A stretch of DNA of 64,000 bases from an uncultured Bacteriovorax sp. (lineage in GTDB: Bacteria; Bdellovibrionota; Bacteriovoracia; Bacteriovoracales; Bacteriovoracaceae). The notes below the pieces were generated by a model, which was not told the origin of the DNA, did not search any database, and saw only the letters and a list, made by a program, of their open reading frames with translations. A program made the position numbers and the translations under genes. Below are positions 34,942-43,512 of the stretch, piece by piece (within the stretch, counting starts at the first letter, position 1; each line of letters starts with the position of its first letter). The stretch covers positions 152,944 through 216,943 of the forward strand of contig CAMLMH010000005.1 in the NCBI GenBank assembly GCA_946481315.1. The letters are read 5' to 3'.

Positions 34942-35598
34942 TTGAAAATTATCCATTTTCTATTTGTCTGTATTTTACTGGTAACGGTCGGCTGTTCAAC
35001 TAAGCGACCGGAAGGAAGCACAGAAGCGGAAGTTCTTTTCAAGGAAGCAAAAAGCTTAATCGACAAATCCCGCTATATTCAGGCGAATGAGAAACTGAAT
35101 CAATTACGCTCCCAGTACCCTTATTCTTTCTACGCAACTCATGCAGAATTACTTCAAGCTGATATTTTGTTTGCTCAGGAAAGTTATGCAGAGGCAGCAT
35201 CGGCTTATATTTTGTTTCGCGATTTTCATCCTAAATATAGTGAACTGGGATATGTTATCTTCCGCATTTCGGAATCTTTCTATCGGCAGTTACCTTCAAC
35301 ATTCGACCGCGATTTGTCTGCAGGATTGGAAGCAATTAAATACTACAGTGAACTGCTTCAAAGTTATCCAAACACTGAATATAGTAAAGAAGCACAACAA
35401 CGAATCAATCAGATTGAAGAAATGCTGGAAAAAAAAGAAATCTACATTGCTGATTTTTATTTCAAAACAAAAGACTATCCAGCAGCAAAAGCCCGTTATG
35501 AAGATGTCTTGAAAAATCTAAAAGATGAAAATGAAAAAGCACGCATTTCAGCCCAAATCGAAGAGTCTTCGCGGCTGATGAATGCTCAGACTAACTAG
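34942..35598 (+). CDS. bamD: Outer-membrane assembly lipoprotein BamD-like
   Basis: 218-residue lipoprotein with lipobox VGC (lipidated Cys18 after KIIHFLFVCILLVTVG). The body is a string of TPR-like helices with the YfiO/BamD pattern: LFKEAKSLIDKSRYIQANEKLNQLRSQYP-like segment around 30-58, LLQADILFAQESYAEAASAY (about 72-91), and SELLQSYPNTEYSKEAQQRI. BamD is the essential partner of BamA in outer-membrane protein insertion. The start is a TTG with GGAG upstream. It follows the permease after 39 bases and precedes a TPR gene at 10 bases. Confidence 0.85.
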   Translation: MKIIHFLFVCILLVTVGCSTKRPEGSTEAEVLFKEAKSLIDKSRYIQANEKLNQLRSQYPYSFYATHAELLQADILFAQESYAEAASAYILFRDFHPKYSELGYVIFRISESFYRQLPSTFDRDLSAGLEAIKYYSELLQSYPNTEYSKEAQQRINQIEEMLEKKEIYIADFYFKTKDYPAAKARYEDVLKNLKDENEKARISAQIEESSRLMNAQTN

Positions 35599-35608
35599 AG
35601 GATGCTGA

Positions 35609-36349
35609 ATGTATACTTCAAACAATGAACAGCTTTTAAAAACGGCACGCGAATGTTTTGAAAAGCTAGAGCATAAGAAAGCTCAGCTCGTGCTTAACGA
35701 GATTATTGAAGCCGACGACAAAAATGTTGAAGCTCTTTTCATGCTCGCCAATATTTTTCACATAAATGGTGAAATCGGAAAAGCAATCAAAGCTTTTAAT
35801 AAAGTTCTCAATTTAAATCCTGAACATACTGACGCAGCAATTAGTTTATCGGTTCTTTACAATGATATTGGACAATACGAGGACGCAAAAAAAGTTTTCG
35901 ATACTGCCAACGAGCGTGTGAAAGGCAAGAATAAAGGTACAGGTCTTATGGAAGACAAACATATCAATAAAAAATTTGCTTCCAAGCATTACGAGCTTGC
36001 TGATCTTTATTTGTCATATAACCGTTACGATGAAGCTTTGTTTGAATTTAATAAAGTTGTCGGACTTGATAGTGAAAACTTAGAGGCCAGAATTAAAATT
36101 GCCAAAGTTTACGCTAAAAAAGGTTTTGTGGCGAAGGCGATTGAAGAATTGCGCAATCTTAAAAATGAAGAACCAAACTACGCTCCTGCGCGCATTGCTT
36201 TGGGAGTTATCCATTATGGAAATGGAAACGTGCTGGAAGCTCAGGCAGAGTGGGAAAAGGTTCTGATGAAAGACCCTTTTAATTCTGAAGCAAGCATGTA
36301 CATTAACCTCTCCCGTACAGCGACGGAAACAACGTTAAGAACCCTTTAA
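35609..36349 (+). CDS. Tetratricopeptide-repeat protein
   Basis: 246 residues made almost wholly of TPR helices, with no signal peptide or membrane segment. Repeats are recognisable at about 40-70 (ALFMLANIFHINGEIGKAI), 75-105, 130-160 (YELADLYLSYNRYDEALFEF), 165-195 and 200-232. It is cytoplasmic and probably a scaffold. It is 10 bases after bamD and may be part of that transcript. Its last 15 bases overlap the 3' end of the convergent hybrid kinase gene. Confidence 0.8.
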   Translation: MYTSNNEQLLKTARECFEKLEHKKAQLVLNEIIEADDKNVEALFMLANIFHINGEIGKAIKAFNKVLNLNPEHTDAAISLSVLYNDIGQYEDAKKVFDTANERVKGKNKGTGLMEDKHINKKFASKHYELADLYLSYNRYDEALFEFNKVVGLDSENLEARIKIAKVYAKKGFVAKAIEELRNLKNEEPNYAPARIALGVIHYGNGNVLEAQAEWEKVLMKDPFNSEASMYINLSRTATETTLRTL

Positions 36350-38392
36350 TTTAAGCTTATCTTTTTGCAAATTTAGTAATGTCTCGAACAAAACTTTTTT
36401 GCTAATAGGTTTGGTGAGATGCAAATCGCATCCTGCCTTCGCACTTTTTTGTCTTTCCTCTTCCATGGCATGCGCGCTTAAAGCTATAATTGTAGTTCTG
36501 GGAAGGCCATGATCAGCCTCAAATTTTCTGCGATGTAAGGTTGCTTCTAGGCCATCCATAACGGGCATCTGAATGTCCATGAGAACGATGTCAAAATTAT
36601 TAAGGCGCATTTTCTCCAATGCAATTTTTCCATTCTCGGCAATGTCCACAGTGATAGGCAGCTTCTTTAAATAAGTAGTAATCAAAAAACGGTTTTCTTC
36701 ATTATCGTCAACCAATAAAAGGTTCATCGGGAATTTACTTAGCTCTTCGAAGAATGAGTCCGATTTCACCGGTTGGGCTTTCTCTTTTTGGGCAGCAGCT
36801 GCAGGGAGAGGCAGGATAACAGTGAAAGTCGAGCCTTTATTAAAAACACTCGACACATTGATCGATCCATCCATTAGCTCAACTAGATGTTTAGTTATAG
36901 AAAGACCCAGGCCGGTCCCTCCAAATTTTCTGGTCGTGGATGTATCATCCTGAACAAATGGATTAAACATATCTTCCACTCGCTGTGGGGGAATACCGAT
37001 TCCGGTATCAGAAACTTTAAACTCCAGCTCGTTATTATCTCGCAGAGAAATATCGAGTTTTATTTCACCATGCAAAGTAAATTTAAGAGCATTATTGCAC
37101 AAATTAATAAGAATCTGTTTTAACCTGTATGGGTCACCCAAATAGTCAGCTGCAACATTGGCCGAAATGATATAATGAAACTTTAAATTTTTTGAATTTG
37201 CCAGAGGCAAAAGTAGTTGGTGAACTTCTTCAATAGTCTGCTTTAAATTAAAATTTACTTTTTCAACAGTTAATTTTTTGGCTTCAATTTTAGAGAAATC
37301 GAGAATGTCATTGACCAGAATAAGTAAATTATCAGCTGAGGTTTTCAAAACCTGGGTAAACTTTTTTTGCTCTTCGGTTAATTCTGTTTCCCGCAAAAGA
37401 CTGACCATACCCAGGATACCGTTTAAAGGTGTTCGAATTTCATGGGACATATTAGCGAGAAACTCTGATTTTACCTTGGCCATTTGAAGTGACTTTTCCA
37501 TTGCATCTTTAAGTGCCTGCTCTGTGCGCATAATGTCGGATATGTCCCGCATTGTTGTCATACGAACTTCTTCGCCATTGATCTGAATATGCTTTCCAAT
37601 TACCTCTACATGAAAAGGAGTTCCATCTTTTCGGACACAGATGAGTTTATACGGTTTTTCAACTTTATTTTTTATGCTGTCAGCAACTCTCTGCTGATCA
37701 ATCGGAGACACGAAAATGAGAACGGAGACACCGATGAGTTCCTGAGGTGCATATCCAAATAAATTACAAAAAGCTGGATTGGCCTCAATTACCTGACCAT
37801 TTTTTGAAAGGAGAACACCATCGTGAGCACTCTCTATAAGAAGCCGGAATTTATTTTCACTTTCGCGCAGTGACTGGAAAACTTTTTCTTTTTCAATATT
37901 AATGGAATCCTTTGCAATGGTCGCACTTAATAATGAAGCAATAAGGCGTAGACACTTCACATCGTTTTCAGTGAAGTTGTTTGCAATAGCCGAAACGACT
38001 TTGAGTACTCCTACTGGACTGTTTTCATAAATAAGAGGAACACAAATCATGGATCTCGCCCCAACTTTTCGGCAAGCTTCGCGATTCACTCTGGTATCGG
38101 TTTCTGAATCCTGGCAATAAAGGACTTCATTGAGCTTAACAGAAAGGCCAGATAAGCTTTGATCTCTCTTTAAATGTAGTCCGAGTGAAGCCTGTAAGCT
38201 ACCGGCAGAAGCGCGATAGACCATATCATCGTTTTCAACCAGCTCAACAACTGATCCATCTGCATTGGTCAAGGCCATTGTGCGCTCACATATGAAGGTC
38301 ATCAATTCAACTTGAGAAAGTGTAGACGTAGCGATAGCTTGTTGAAGATCAATAATAGATTCAAGATCAGATATGTGTGGATGAGATTGCAT
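36335..38392 (-). CDS. Hybrid sensor histidine kinase with GAF, PAS and receiver domains
   Basis: 685-residue cytoplasmic hybrid kinase with no membrane helix. A GAF domain spans about 15-160 and a PAS domain about 170-295 (starting NKFRLLIESAHDGVLL). The histidine phospho-acceptor is His317 in MSHEIRTPLNGILGM. An HATPase domain (DTGIGIPPQR, FGGTGLGLSI) spans about 415-530. A C-terminal receiver has phospho-acceptor Asp606 in IVLMDIQMPVMDG. The final output is not encoded here, so it probably feeds a phosphorelay. It lies next to the flagellar block but behind that block's terminator. Confidence 0.93.
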   Translation of the reverse strand: MQSHPHISDLESIIDLQQAIATSTLSQVELMTFICERTMALTNADGSVVELVENDDMVYRASAGSLQASLGLHLKRDQSLSGLSVKLNEVLYCQDSETDTRVNREACRKVGARSMICVPLIYENSPVGVLKVVSAIANNFTENDVKCLRLIASLLSATIAKDSINIEKEKVFQSLRESENKFRLLIESAHDGVLLSKNGQVIEANPAFCNLFGYAPQELIGVSVLIFVSPIDQQRVADSIKNKVEKPYKLICVRKDGTPFHVEVIGKHIQINGEEVRMTTMRDISDIMRTEQALKDAMEKSLQMAKVKSEFLANMSHEIRTPLNGILGMVSLLRETELTEEQKKFTQVLKTSADNLLILVNDILDFSKIEAKKLTVEKVNFNLKQTIEEVHQLLLPLANSKNLKFHYIISANVAADYLGDPYRLKQILINLCNNALKFTLHGEIKLDISLRDNNELEFKVSDTGIGIPPQRVEDMFNPFVQDDTSTTRKFGGTGLGLSITKHLVELMDGSINVSSVFNKGSTFTVILPLPAAAAQKEKAQPVKSDSFFEELSKFPMNLLLVDDNEENRFLITTYLKKLPITVDIAENGKIALEKMRLNNFDIVLMDIQMPVMDGLEATLHRRKFEADHGLPRTTIIALSAHAMEEERQKSAKAGCDLHLTKPISKKVLFETLLNLQKDKLKLKGS

Positions 38393-38447
38393 AACTTATT
38401 CTATGCTGAATCAAAAAATTATCAAATTTAGAATTTTACTGATAAAA

Positions 38448-38469
38448 AAAGCCCGCGTAAGCGGGCTTT
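38448..38469 (-). terminator. Rho-independent terminator at the end of the flagellar block
   Basis: A 9-bp perfect stem (38448-38456 with 38461-38469) has a 4-base loop and is followed on the minus strand by seven T residues. It lies 25 bases past the fliW stop and separates it from the hybrid kinase. Confidence 0.85.
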
Positions 38470-38493
38470 AATTAGGTAATTTTAGCTGGTCGA

Positions 38494-39060
38494 TTAATTA
38501 GCTTCAGCAGGCTGATTAGCTTTTGCCGGGACTTGGTCGGCTGACTGAGAAACTACAGTGGCCGTATTGTCTCTTGGTGCTGAAACATTTGTACGTTTTG
38601 AATCGTCAGAAGCATAGTTAACAATATACTTTTTAAGATCCATATACATTTTGAAGCGAACTTCTAATTTCGAATCTTGCAGAACGATTTGGCGTGCCAT
38701 TTTCGTTTTGTTGTTGATGATGATTGGCGCTTTCAGGTTTGCTGACATTTCTGTAACGTTTTGTGGAATTGTTAGCACTGTATAAACGCTTGCATGTTGT
38801 AAATTTTCCAAGCTCAGGCTATTAAGTTCTACTGGAAGAAGTTTTACCATGTAGTTAGGTTGGAAAATTTTTGGTTCGATGATTGGAAATGCAGTCGCTG
38901 CATCATCGATAGATTGTAGCCAGAGGATTAAAGTCTGATCTCCTGGATCAACAATAAAGAATTTTTTTAGGTTTTCAAAACCGAGTAAACCTTCTGTAAA
39001 CTCGATAATGTCTTTCTTATCGACTTCAAGTTCGCCAAATCTGGTAGTTTTGATTTTCAC
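38494..39060 (-). CDS. fliW: Flagellar assembly factor FliW with a low-complexity tail
   Basis: 188 residues. FliW binds CsrA and flagellin, relieving CsrA repression of flagellar translation. The core (1-145) shows FGELEVDKKDIIEFTEGLLGFE and the LKAPIIINNKTKMARQIVL motif of the family. I start at GTG 39060 because a perfect GGAGG sits seven bases upstream (39068-39072); an ATG seven codons further up would bury that site. The last 40 residues are an Ala/Ser/Gln/Pro-rich tail not found in short FliW proteins. It follows csrA on the same strand and ends the flagellar block. Confidence 0.92.
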   Translation of the reverse strand: MKIKTTRFGELEVDKKDIIEFTEGLLGFENLKKFFIVDPGDQTLILWLQSIDDAATAFPIIEPKIFQPNYMVKLLPVELNSLSLENLQHASVYTVLTIPQNVTEMSANLKAPIIINNKTKMARQIVLQDSKLEVRFKMYMDLKKYIVNYASDDSKRTNVSAPRDNTATVVSQSADQVPAKANQPAEAN

Positions 39061-39159
39061 TTGGTGGCCTCCGCTATGCATTCTGCATCAAAAAAGTCGA
39101 ATACCCGACCTCTTAGTGACGATTCTAGCAGTCGTAGGGGCAGAAGTGCAAGCAGGAAA

Positions 39160-39390
39160 TTACTTCTTGTTTAACTCATTAGCCAAATTAGTTATTGAGC
39201 TTAAATCGGCTTGGGCAGCCTCGGTGTTTTGATCTTGTATAGCTTTGTAAACTTCTTCCCGATGAATTTTAGTCTCGGGTGGAGCTTTGATCCCTAGCCG
39301 CACCTGTTTACCTTTAATCTGAACAACCACAATTTTAATATGATCATCTATCGCGATGCTTTCGCCTAGCTTCCGTGTTAAAACCAGCAT
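39160..39390 (-). CDS. csrA: Translational regulator CsrA
   Basis: 76-residue CsrA/RsmA RNA-binding protein, which binds ANGGA sites in mRNA leaders. The beta-strand core MLVLTRKLGESIAI and the RLGIKAP segment are canonical; the C-terminal helix is extended by about 10 residues. In bacteria with FliW, CsrA controls flagellin translation and is sequestered by FliW, encoded next. A GAGG site precedes the ATG, and its own 5' leader carries a hairpin with an AGGA loop that could mediate autoregulation. Confidence 0.96.
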   Translation of the reverse strand: MLVLTRKLGESIAIDDHIKIVVVQIKGKQVRLGIKAPPETKIHREEVYKAIQDQNTEAAQADLSSITNLANELNKK

Positions 39391-39412
39391 AAATCAACCT
39401 CAGAATTACGCA

Positions 39413-39434
39413 CCGGAGCAACTCCTGTTTCCGG
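39413..39434 (-). promoter_or_regulatory. csrA leader hairpin with an exposed AGGA loop (candidate CsrA site)
   Basis: On the minus strand CCGGA (39430-39434) and TCCGG (39413-39417) pair around the loop AACAGGAGTTGC. CsrA prefers GGA in hairpin loops, and ACAGGA fits its core. The loop is 28-40 bases before the csrA start; no T run follows, so it is not a terminator. Confidence 0.4.
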
Positions 39435-39534
39435 CCTGCAATGCTTCATATATTACTCATCAGATTAAAAGGCAAGCGAAAAACTAAATTATTTTAGTAA
39501 GAAAAATATGAAGAGGAGCGTTAGCCGTGTGCCA

Positions 39535-40554
39535 TTAACGGCGGAGAAAGTCCATCAAGGTCTGGTTCATCATACCTTGCGTTGCTTGGTAAGTAGTTTT
39601 TAATACTGCTTGCTGCTTGTTGATATCGGAAAATAAATCGGCAACGTCTGCATCAATCAGGGCGCTTCTTCGGGAGGCATTGTCGACGTTTTCCGCTTCA
39701 ATAACCGTTTTCGAAGATTCGATGGAATTAGTGATTGATCCGATGCGAGTTCGCAGTGTAACGAGACGGGTAATACTATTATCAAATTTTTCAAGCAGTC
39801 CCTGAATCATGCCTGCATCGTTACTTTCCAGCGCACTGGTTAAGGCGGCAAGTTGAGCAAAGATATTATCGCGAGATTTAAATTCAGGCGCAATAGGTTT
39901 GCCGTCTTCGTCAACCTCTGACGCCAGATCACGGTTTAAGTGCCCGGTTGGTGTTTCTTTGTATTGATCAAAGTCTTCAAGAGGGTTTTCAACTGATCCA
40001 GATTCGTCAGAAGAGTAGAAAACTTCTTCGCCGGTCAAGTTGATTGGGACGAAAAAGTTACGGGAAACTTCCAGGGTGATGTGCCCTTTATCGCCTCTGT
40101 AGGCACCTTCGCTGTCAAAAGGAACGGTGAGGGTATTTGTGCCGGCAAAAATATGTTTGAGGCCAACTTTTTTATTCGCGATAGCCAGCGTTTGATTATA
40201 CAGCTGCTGAACTTCGTTAGCGACGTTCTTTCTGACGTCAGCATTGAAAAAATCTGAAGACTGAGCAATGGCAATTTCTTTTGCTTTAATCAGAATGTCA
40301 GTGATTTCTTCAAGAGATTTCTCGGTCACACTCAGGTTCAATAATGCGAAATCGGAATTTTTAAGATATTGGATGTTATCGTTGGATGCCGAAGTTATGG
40401 CCAGTGCTTCTACGTTACTGACGGGATTATCAGAAGGCTTGGTGATAGCCTTGAGAGTAGAGCCCTTCAGCTGTAAATCTTCAACTTTAGCTTTCGCTTT
40501 ATTAAGCGAATATTTTAAAGCCGCAGTTGAACTATTTTCAGAAACTCTGGTCAT
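39535..40554 (-). CDS. flgL: Flagellar hook-filament junction protein FlgL
   Basis: 339-residue HAP3, secreted by the flagellar type III apparatus to join hook and filament. The N-terminal coiled-coil region is flagellin-like (SSTAALKYSLNKAKAKVEDLQLK, then NPVSNVEAL, split at residues 8-47). The C-terminal helix carries NASRRSALIDADVADLFSDINKQQAVL-type flagellin sequence. It is 10 bases downstream of flgK. A 144-base gap separates it from csrA, with only a weak AT-rich hairpin (39483-39498). Confidence 0.93.
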   Translation of the reverse strand: MTRVSENSSTAALKYSLNKAKAKVEDLQLKGSTLKAITKPSDNPVSNVEALAITSASNDNIQYLKNSDFALLNLSVTEKSLEEITDILIKAKEIAIAQSSDFFNADVRKNVANEVQQLYNQTLAIANKKVGLKHIFAGTNTLTVPFDSEGAYRGDKGHITLEVSRNFFVPINLTGEEVFYSSDESGSVENPLEDFDQYKETPTGHLNRDLASEVDEDGKPIAPEFKSRDNIFAQLAALTSALESNDAGMIQGLLEKFDNSITRLVTLRTRIGSITNSIESSKTVIEAENVDNASRRSALIDADVADLFSDINKQQAVLKTTYQATQGMMNQTLMDFLRR

Positions 40555-40564
40555 ATCTTATCCA

Positions 40565-42028
40565 TTAGCGCTTTATATCCAGTACTGTTTTAAACATTTC
40601 ATCCGCTGTCTGCATAACTTTAGCCGATGCTTGATAGGCATGCTGAAACCGAACCATATTGGCAGTTTCTTCATCAATAGAAACACCGGTTAGCCTCTCT
40701 CTTAAGCTTGTCGCCTGAGCAAGAATACCTGAAGCCTGTTCAGCATCCAGTCTTGCTTTGCCTGTTTCCAGACCGATGTTACCGATCATCTGCAGATATT
40801 TTTCTTCCAGCGTAACACTTCCATCGCCGGAAATGCGCTCATGTTGAAGCTTAGAAATCGCAATGGCAACGCGGTTATCACCAGGAGCATTGGGAGCAAG
40901 TGATGCAGAAATATTTGTAAGATCCTTTTTTACAGCATCTGATAAATCGATCACGTTGGAAGCATCTTCTACTTCCAGTGGTTGTTTGAAGAAGTCTAAT
41001 CCAGTGGTTGGTCCTTTAGCATCGACTTTTGAAGGTTCGCCATCTGGTCCAATCTTTATAGTACGATTAACAAATCCCTGACGGTGAATGGTATTCACTG
41101 AGGTCATGAATTGATAAGCTATTCCGTCTATGTCCTGCTGTAATTTTTTTATGTCTTCGTTACGAACTTTTATTACTGCCGCCAGCGATCCACCCTGGAA
41201 CTGATCAGTAATTTTTTGTGATGGTCGATCTTTCAGAACAATTTCCACCGAACCGTTCATATTGTTGGAAGAATCATTTTTGTTCTTACTGATTGTTGCC
41301 AGTTCCTGAACGTTAAGCCCAGTGACAAGTGTTCCGATTCCCTGAGCAGTGACAACGAAGCGATTTTTTTCATCACTGTAAGTGTGAATTTTAAAATGCT
41401 CTGAGAGAGTTCTCAGGGCAAGGTCTCGCTGGTCGCGCAAGTCACCAGTTTCTCCCTGGGCAGATTCAATAGTAGAGATTTTTCCGTTTAGATCAGCAAC
41501 ATGATGAAGAATCTGATTTATATCCTGAACAGACGTGTGGATTTTACGGTCAACAGAATGCGCTTGTTCGTCGAGAGTGTTTCTGATTCGCCTAAAATCT
41601 TTTACAACCAGAGAGGCATTGTCGCGAACAACAGAACGAATAGTTTCATTTTCTGGCTGATTGGCCAGCTCGCGGAAAGAGTTAAAGAATTTATTCAAAA
41701 CTTGATTTAGTCCGTCTGAATCGAGTTCATTGAAAATATTTTCTACCTGCCCTAGATTCTCACTTCTTGCTTCATAGTAATTATGACTTCCGATGGCATT
41801 GTTTAACCGTTTATCGATGAATTCATCGTTGTAACGGGTAACACCGTCGATCTTGACTCCGGTCCCCTGAACGAATCCACCAACGGAAACGGGAATAGCC
41901 GTTGATTGATTGACTTTTTGACGGGAATAGCCTTCGGTGTTGACGTTAGACAAATTGTGACCAGTCACTTCGAGAGCTTTCTTCGAAGCAGACAGACCGG
42001 TTCTCCCAATGCCTAATAAGTCAGCCAT
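40565..42028 (-). CDS. flgK: Flagellar hook-associated protein FlgK
   Basis: 487-residue HAP1. The N-terminal rod-type motif ALEVTGHNLSNVNTEGYSRQ (about 18-37) is the family hallmark, and the C terminus has the heptad helix ending FQHAYQASAKVMQTADEMFKTVL. The middle domain is variable as usual. It caps the hook to allow filament assembly and is exported through the flagellum with FlgN as chaperone. Here flgN is the immediately preceding gene (16-base gap) and flgL follows, the normal late-gene order. Confidence 0.95.
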   Translation of the reverse strand: MADLLGIGRTGLSASKKALEVTGHNLSNVNTEGYSRQKVNQSTAIPVSVGGFVQGTGVKIDGVTRYNDEFIDKRLNNAIGSHNYYEARSENLGQVENIFNELDSDGLNQVLNKFFNSFRELANQPENETIRSVVRDNASLVVKDFRRIRNTLDEQAHSVDRKIHTSVQDINQILHHVADLNGKISTIESAQGETGDLRDQRDLALRTLSEHFKIHTYSDEKNRFVVTAQGIGTLVTGLNVQELATISKNKNDSSNNMNGSVEIVLKDRPSQKITDQFQGGSLAAVIKVRNEDIKKLQQDIDGIAYQFMTSVNTIHRQGFVNRTIKIGPDGEPSKVDAKGPTTGLDFFKQPLEVEDASNVIDLSDAVKKDLTNISASLAPNAPGDNRVAIAISKLQHERISGDGSVTLEEKYLQMIGNIGLETGKARLDAEQASGILAQATSLRERLTGVSIDEETANMVRFQHAYQASAKVMQTADEMFKTVLDIKR

Positions 42029-42044
42029 TCTTTATCCTCAACCC

Positions 42045-42539
42045 TTATCGGGAACTCATGCTCCTGGCAGATCCTTTCGAAGTATAGCTGGTGTAGTTTT
42101 TCTGACCAGTGGCCTCGAGACGAATTTGCTGGAGTGAGTGCAGGGCTTTGTTAATAAATAATTGATTGCGCTTATTCTGTGCCTGAATTTTTTCGATGAT
42201 ATCAAGCAAGAGCGCATTAAAGCGGAAAAGATGTTTTTGATTACTTTCCACTTCGTATTGAGACATTACGTCCAGCAAAGCTGAAACACTGTCGATAGTT
42301 TTTTCTGGATATAATTCGTTTACTTCATTAATCAAATCCCGGCGAACAAGTTCCAGAGTCCCAATTTTCTTAATGCATTCATTTTTTTCTGCGATTTTTT
42401 CTTCCAGCGAATCAAGGTCGCTTTGAAGCAAAAGGGAATACTCATCGCAAGTCAGATTGAAAAGATCATTGTGCGCTTCACAGAATTGCTTCCATAAATC
42501 GGTCATTTGAAAATAAAGAAGGGCGAGCTTATCATTCAT
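42045..42539 (-). CDS. flgN: FlgN-family flagellar export chaperone
   Basis: 164 residues, wholly helical and rich in Gln, Asn and charged residues, with the FlgN pattern of a long coiled coil (YSLLLQSDLDSLEEKIAEKN around 38-57) and a variable tail ending in Ser/Arg. FlgN binds FlgK and FlgL and delivers them to the export gate. Identification rests mostly on its helical character and its place between flgM and flgK; sequence similarity in this family is low. Confidence 0.75.
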   Translation of the reverse strand: MNDKLALLYFQMTDLWKQFCEAHNDLFNLTCDEYSLLLQSDLDSLEEKIAEKNECIKKIGTLELVRRDLINEVNELYPEKTIDSVSALLDVMSQYEVESNQKHLFRFNALLLDIIEKIQAQNKRNQLFINKALHSLQQIRLEATGQKNYTSYTSKGSARSMSSR

Positions 42540-42572
42540 TCGATGTCCATCCTAGATATCGAGAAGGCTATT

Positions 42573-42890
42573 TTAAAACTCTTGTTCCAAAATTTTATCG
42601 GCTAATCCGTCCATATCGACTTTGTAAGTTCCAGCCTGGATTTGCGATTTTAAGCGCGCAATTTTTTCTGAGTTATCAATCTCAGGAGCAGCATCAGCTA
42701 CTTTTTTAATGCGTGAGAAATCTTTGATCGCATCAGGAATATCAACTTTCGAATCAGACTTTGAAAAAGCCTCTAGTTCACTCTTGCGAGATTCTGAATT
42801 TCTTTTAAGACCAGCAGGGCCTACTTTTCCCGTTTCTTTTTTATTGGGAAGGAAAATCGAGCGGGAAGAGGTACTGTCAATTGTGCTCAT
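42573..42890 (-). CDS. flgM: Anti-sigma-28 factor FlgM
   Basis: 105-residue FlgM, which holds the flagellar sigma factor inactive until it is exported through a finished hook. The N-terminal half is disordered, charged and Ser-rich. The C-terminal half carries the sigma-binding helices (SEKIARLKSQIQAGTYKVDM, about 73-92), and GLADKILEQEF ends the protein, as in other FlgM proteins. Its start overlaps the 3' end of the rod-binding gene by 14 bases. Confidence 0.88.
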   Translation of the reverse strand: MSTIDSTSSRSIFLPNKKETGKVGPAGLKRNSESRKSELEAFSKSDSKVDIPDAIKDFSRIKKVADAAPEIDNSEKIARLKSQIQAGTYKVDMDGLADKILEQEF

Positions 42891-43401
42891 TTAAGACTCC
42901 TTCTTCACGACTATCACGAACAGCATCGTTTGTCGCAGCCGGGGATGACTCATTCTTCCCCAATTCTATTGTATCAGTTTTTTTCTCTATTTTGTAGATA
43001 GGCAAATTGTGGTGAATCCGGTTTGCCTGTGCCTCATATTGTTTGAGCGCCATTTCGTTTCTCAGGCGCTTGGGATAAATTTGATTTAAAATCATATTCT
43101 GTAGGCCCAGATTATTTTGTTGGGCCATGGCCTTAGCTCGCTCAGTTGTCTGTAATGATTTGTAATAGTCCATTCCACCAGAACTGTCGGTTTCTTCTTC
43201 TCCGACGGTTCGATTCATCTGCTGGAGCATGTATTCAGCAAATTGTTGTTCCATACTTTCAGCGACTTCTTTGTACTGCTTGGGGATGTATTGGGTATCA
43301 TCAACAAGCTTAGCTTGTTTTATCTCTTTTGGTTTTTGATTGTCTTGGAGGCCTATTCCACGATACGCGGCAGGGTCGTTAACACCTTTTGTAGCACTCA
43401 T
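42877..43401 (-). CDS. FlgJ-like rod-binding protein without a muramidase domain
   Basis: 174 residues. The middle (about 45-110) is the FlgJ N-terminal rod-binding domain (YKEVAESMEQQFAEYMLQQM, then MDYYKSLQTTERAKAMAQQ, split by position 42-97). The C-terminal glucosaminidase domain of enterobacterial FlgJ is absent, so another enzyme must open the wall. The tail is charged and probably disordered. It is the usual partner of flgI, but a 111-base gap with hairpins separates the two. Confidence 0.82.
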   Translation of the reverse strand: MSATKGVNDPAAYRGIGLQDNQKPKEIKQAKLVDDTQYIPKQYKEVAESMEQQFAEYMLQQMNRTVGEEETDSSGGMDYYKSLQTTERAKAMAQQNNLGLQNMILNQIYPKRLRNEMALKQYEAQANRIHHNLPIYKIEKKTDTIELGKNESSPAATNDAVRDSREEGVLNEHN

Positions 43402-43428
43402 GGGACTCTTCCTAAGTTTATGAGTAAA

Positions 43429-43449
43429 AGCCTCTCTTACTGAGGGGCT
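43429..43449 (-). terminator. Weak terminator-like hairpin between flgI and the rod-binding gene
   Basis: On the minus strand AGCCCCTC (43442-43449) pairs with GAGAGGCT (43429-43436), one C-A mismatch, loop of 5, followed only by TTT. A second AT-rich hairpin lies just upstream (TAGCAT/ATGCTA). It may attenuate transcription between the early (flgF-I) and later (flgJ-M-N-K-L) genes. Confidence 0.3.
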
Positions 43450-43512
43450 GGATAAATTTTAGCATCTTTCCTTCTGAGAATGCTAGATATAAAATTTACA
43501 GATTAAACCCGA

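Noticed and set aside
40268..40693. 141-codon frame antisense to the flgL/flgK junction
   Set aside because: Both flagellar genes are clear; the antisense frame has no ribosome site and no recognisable content.
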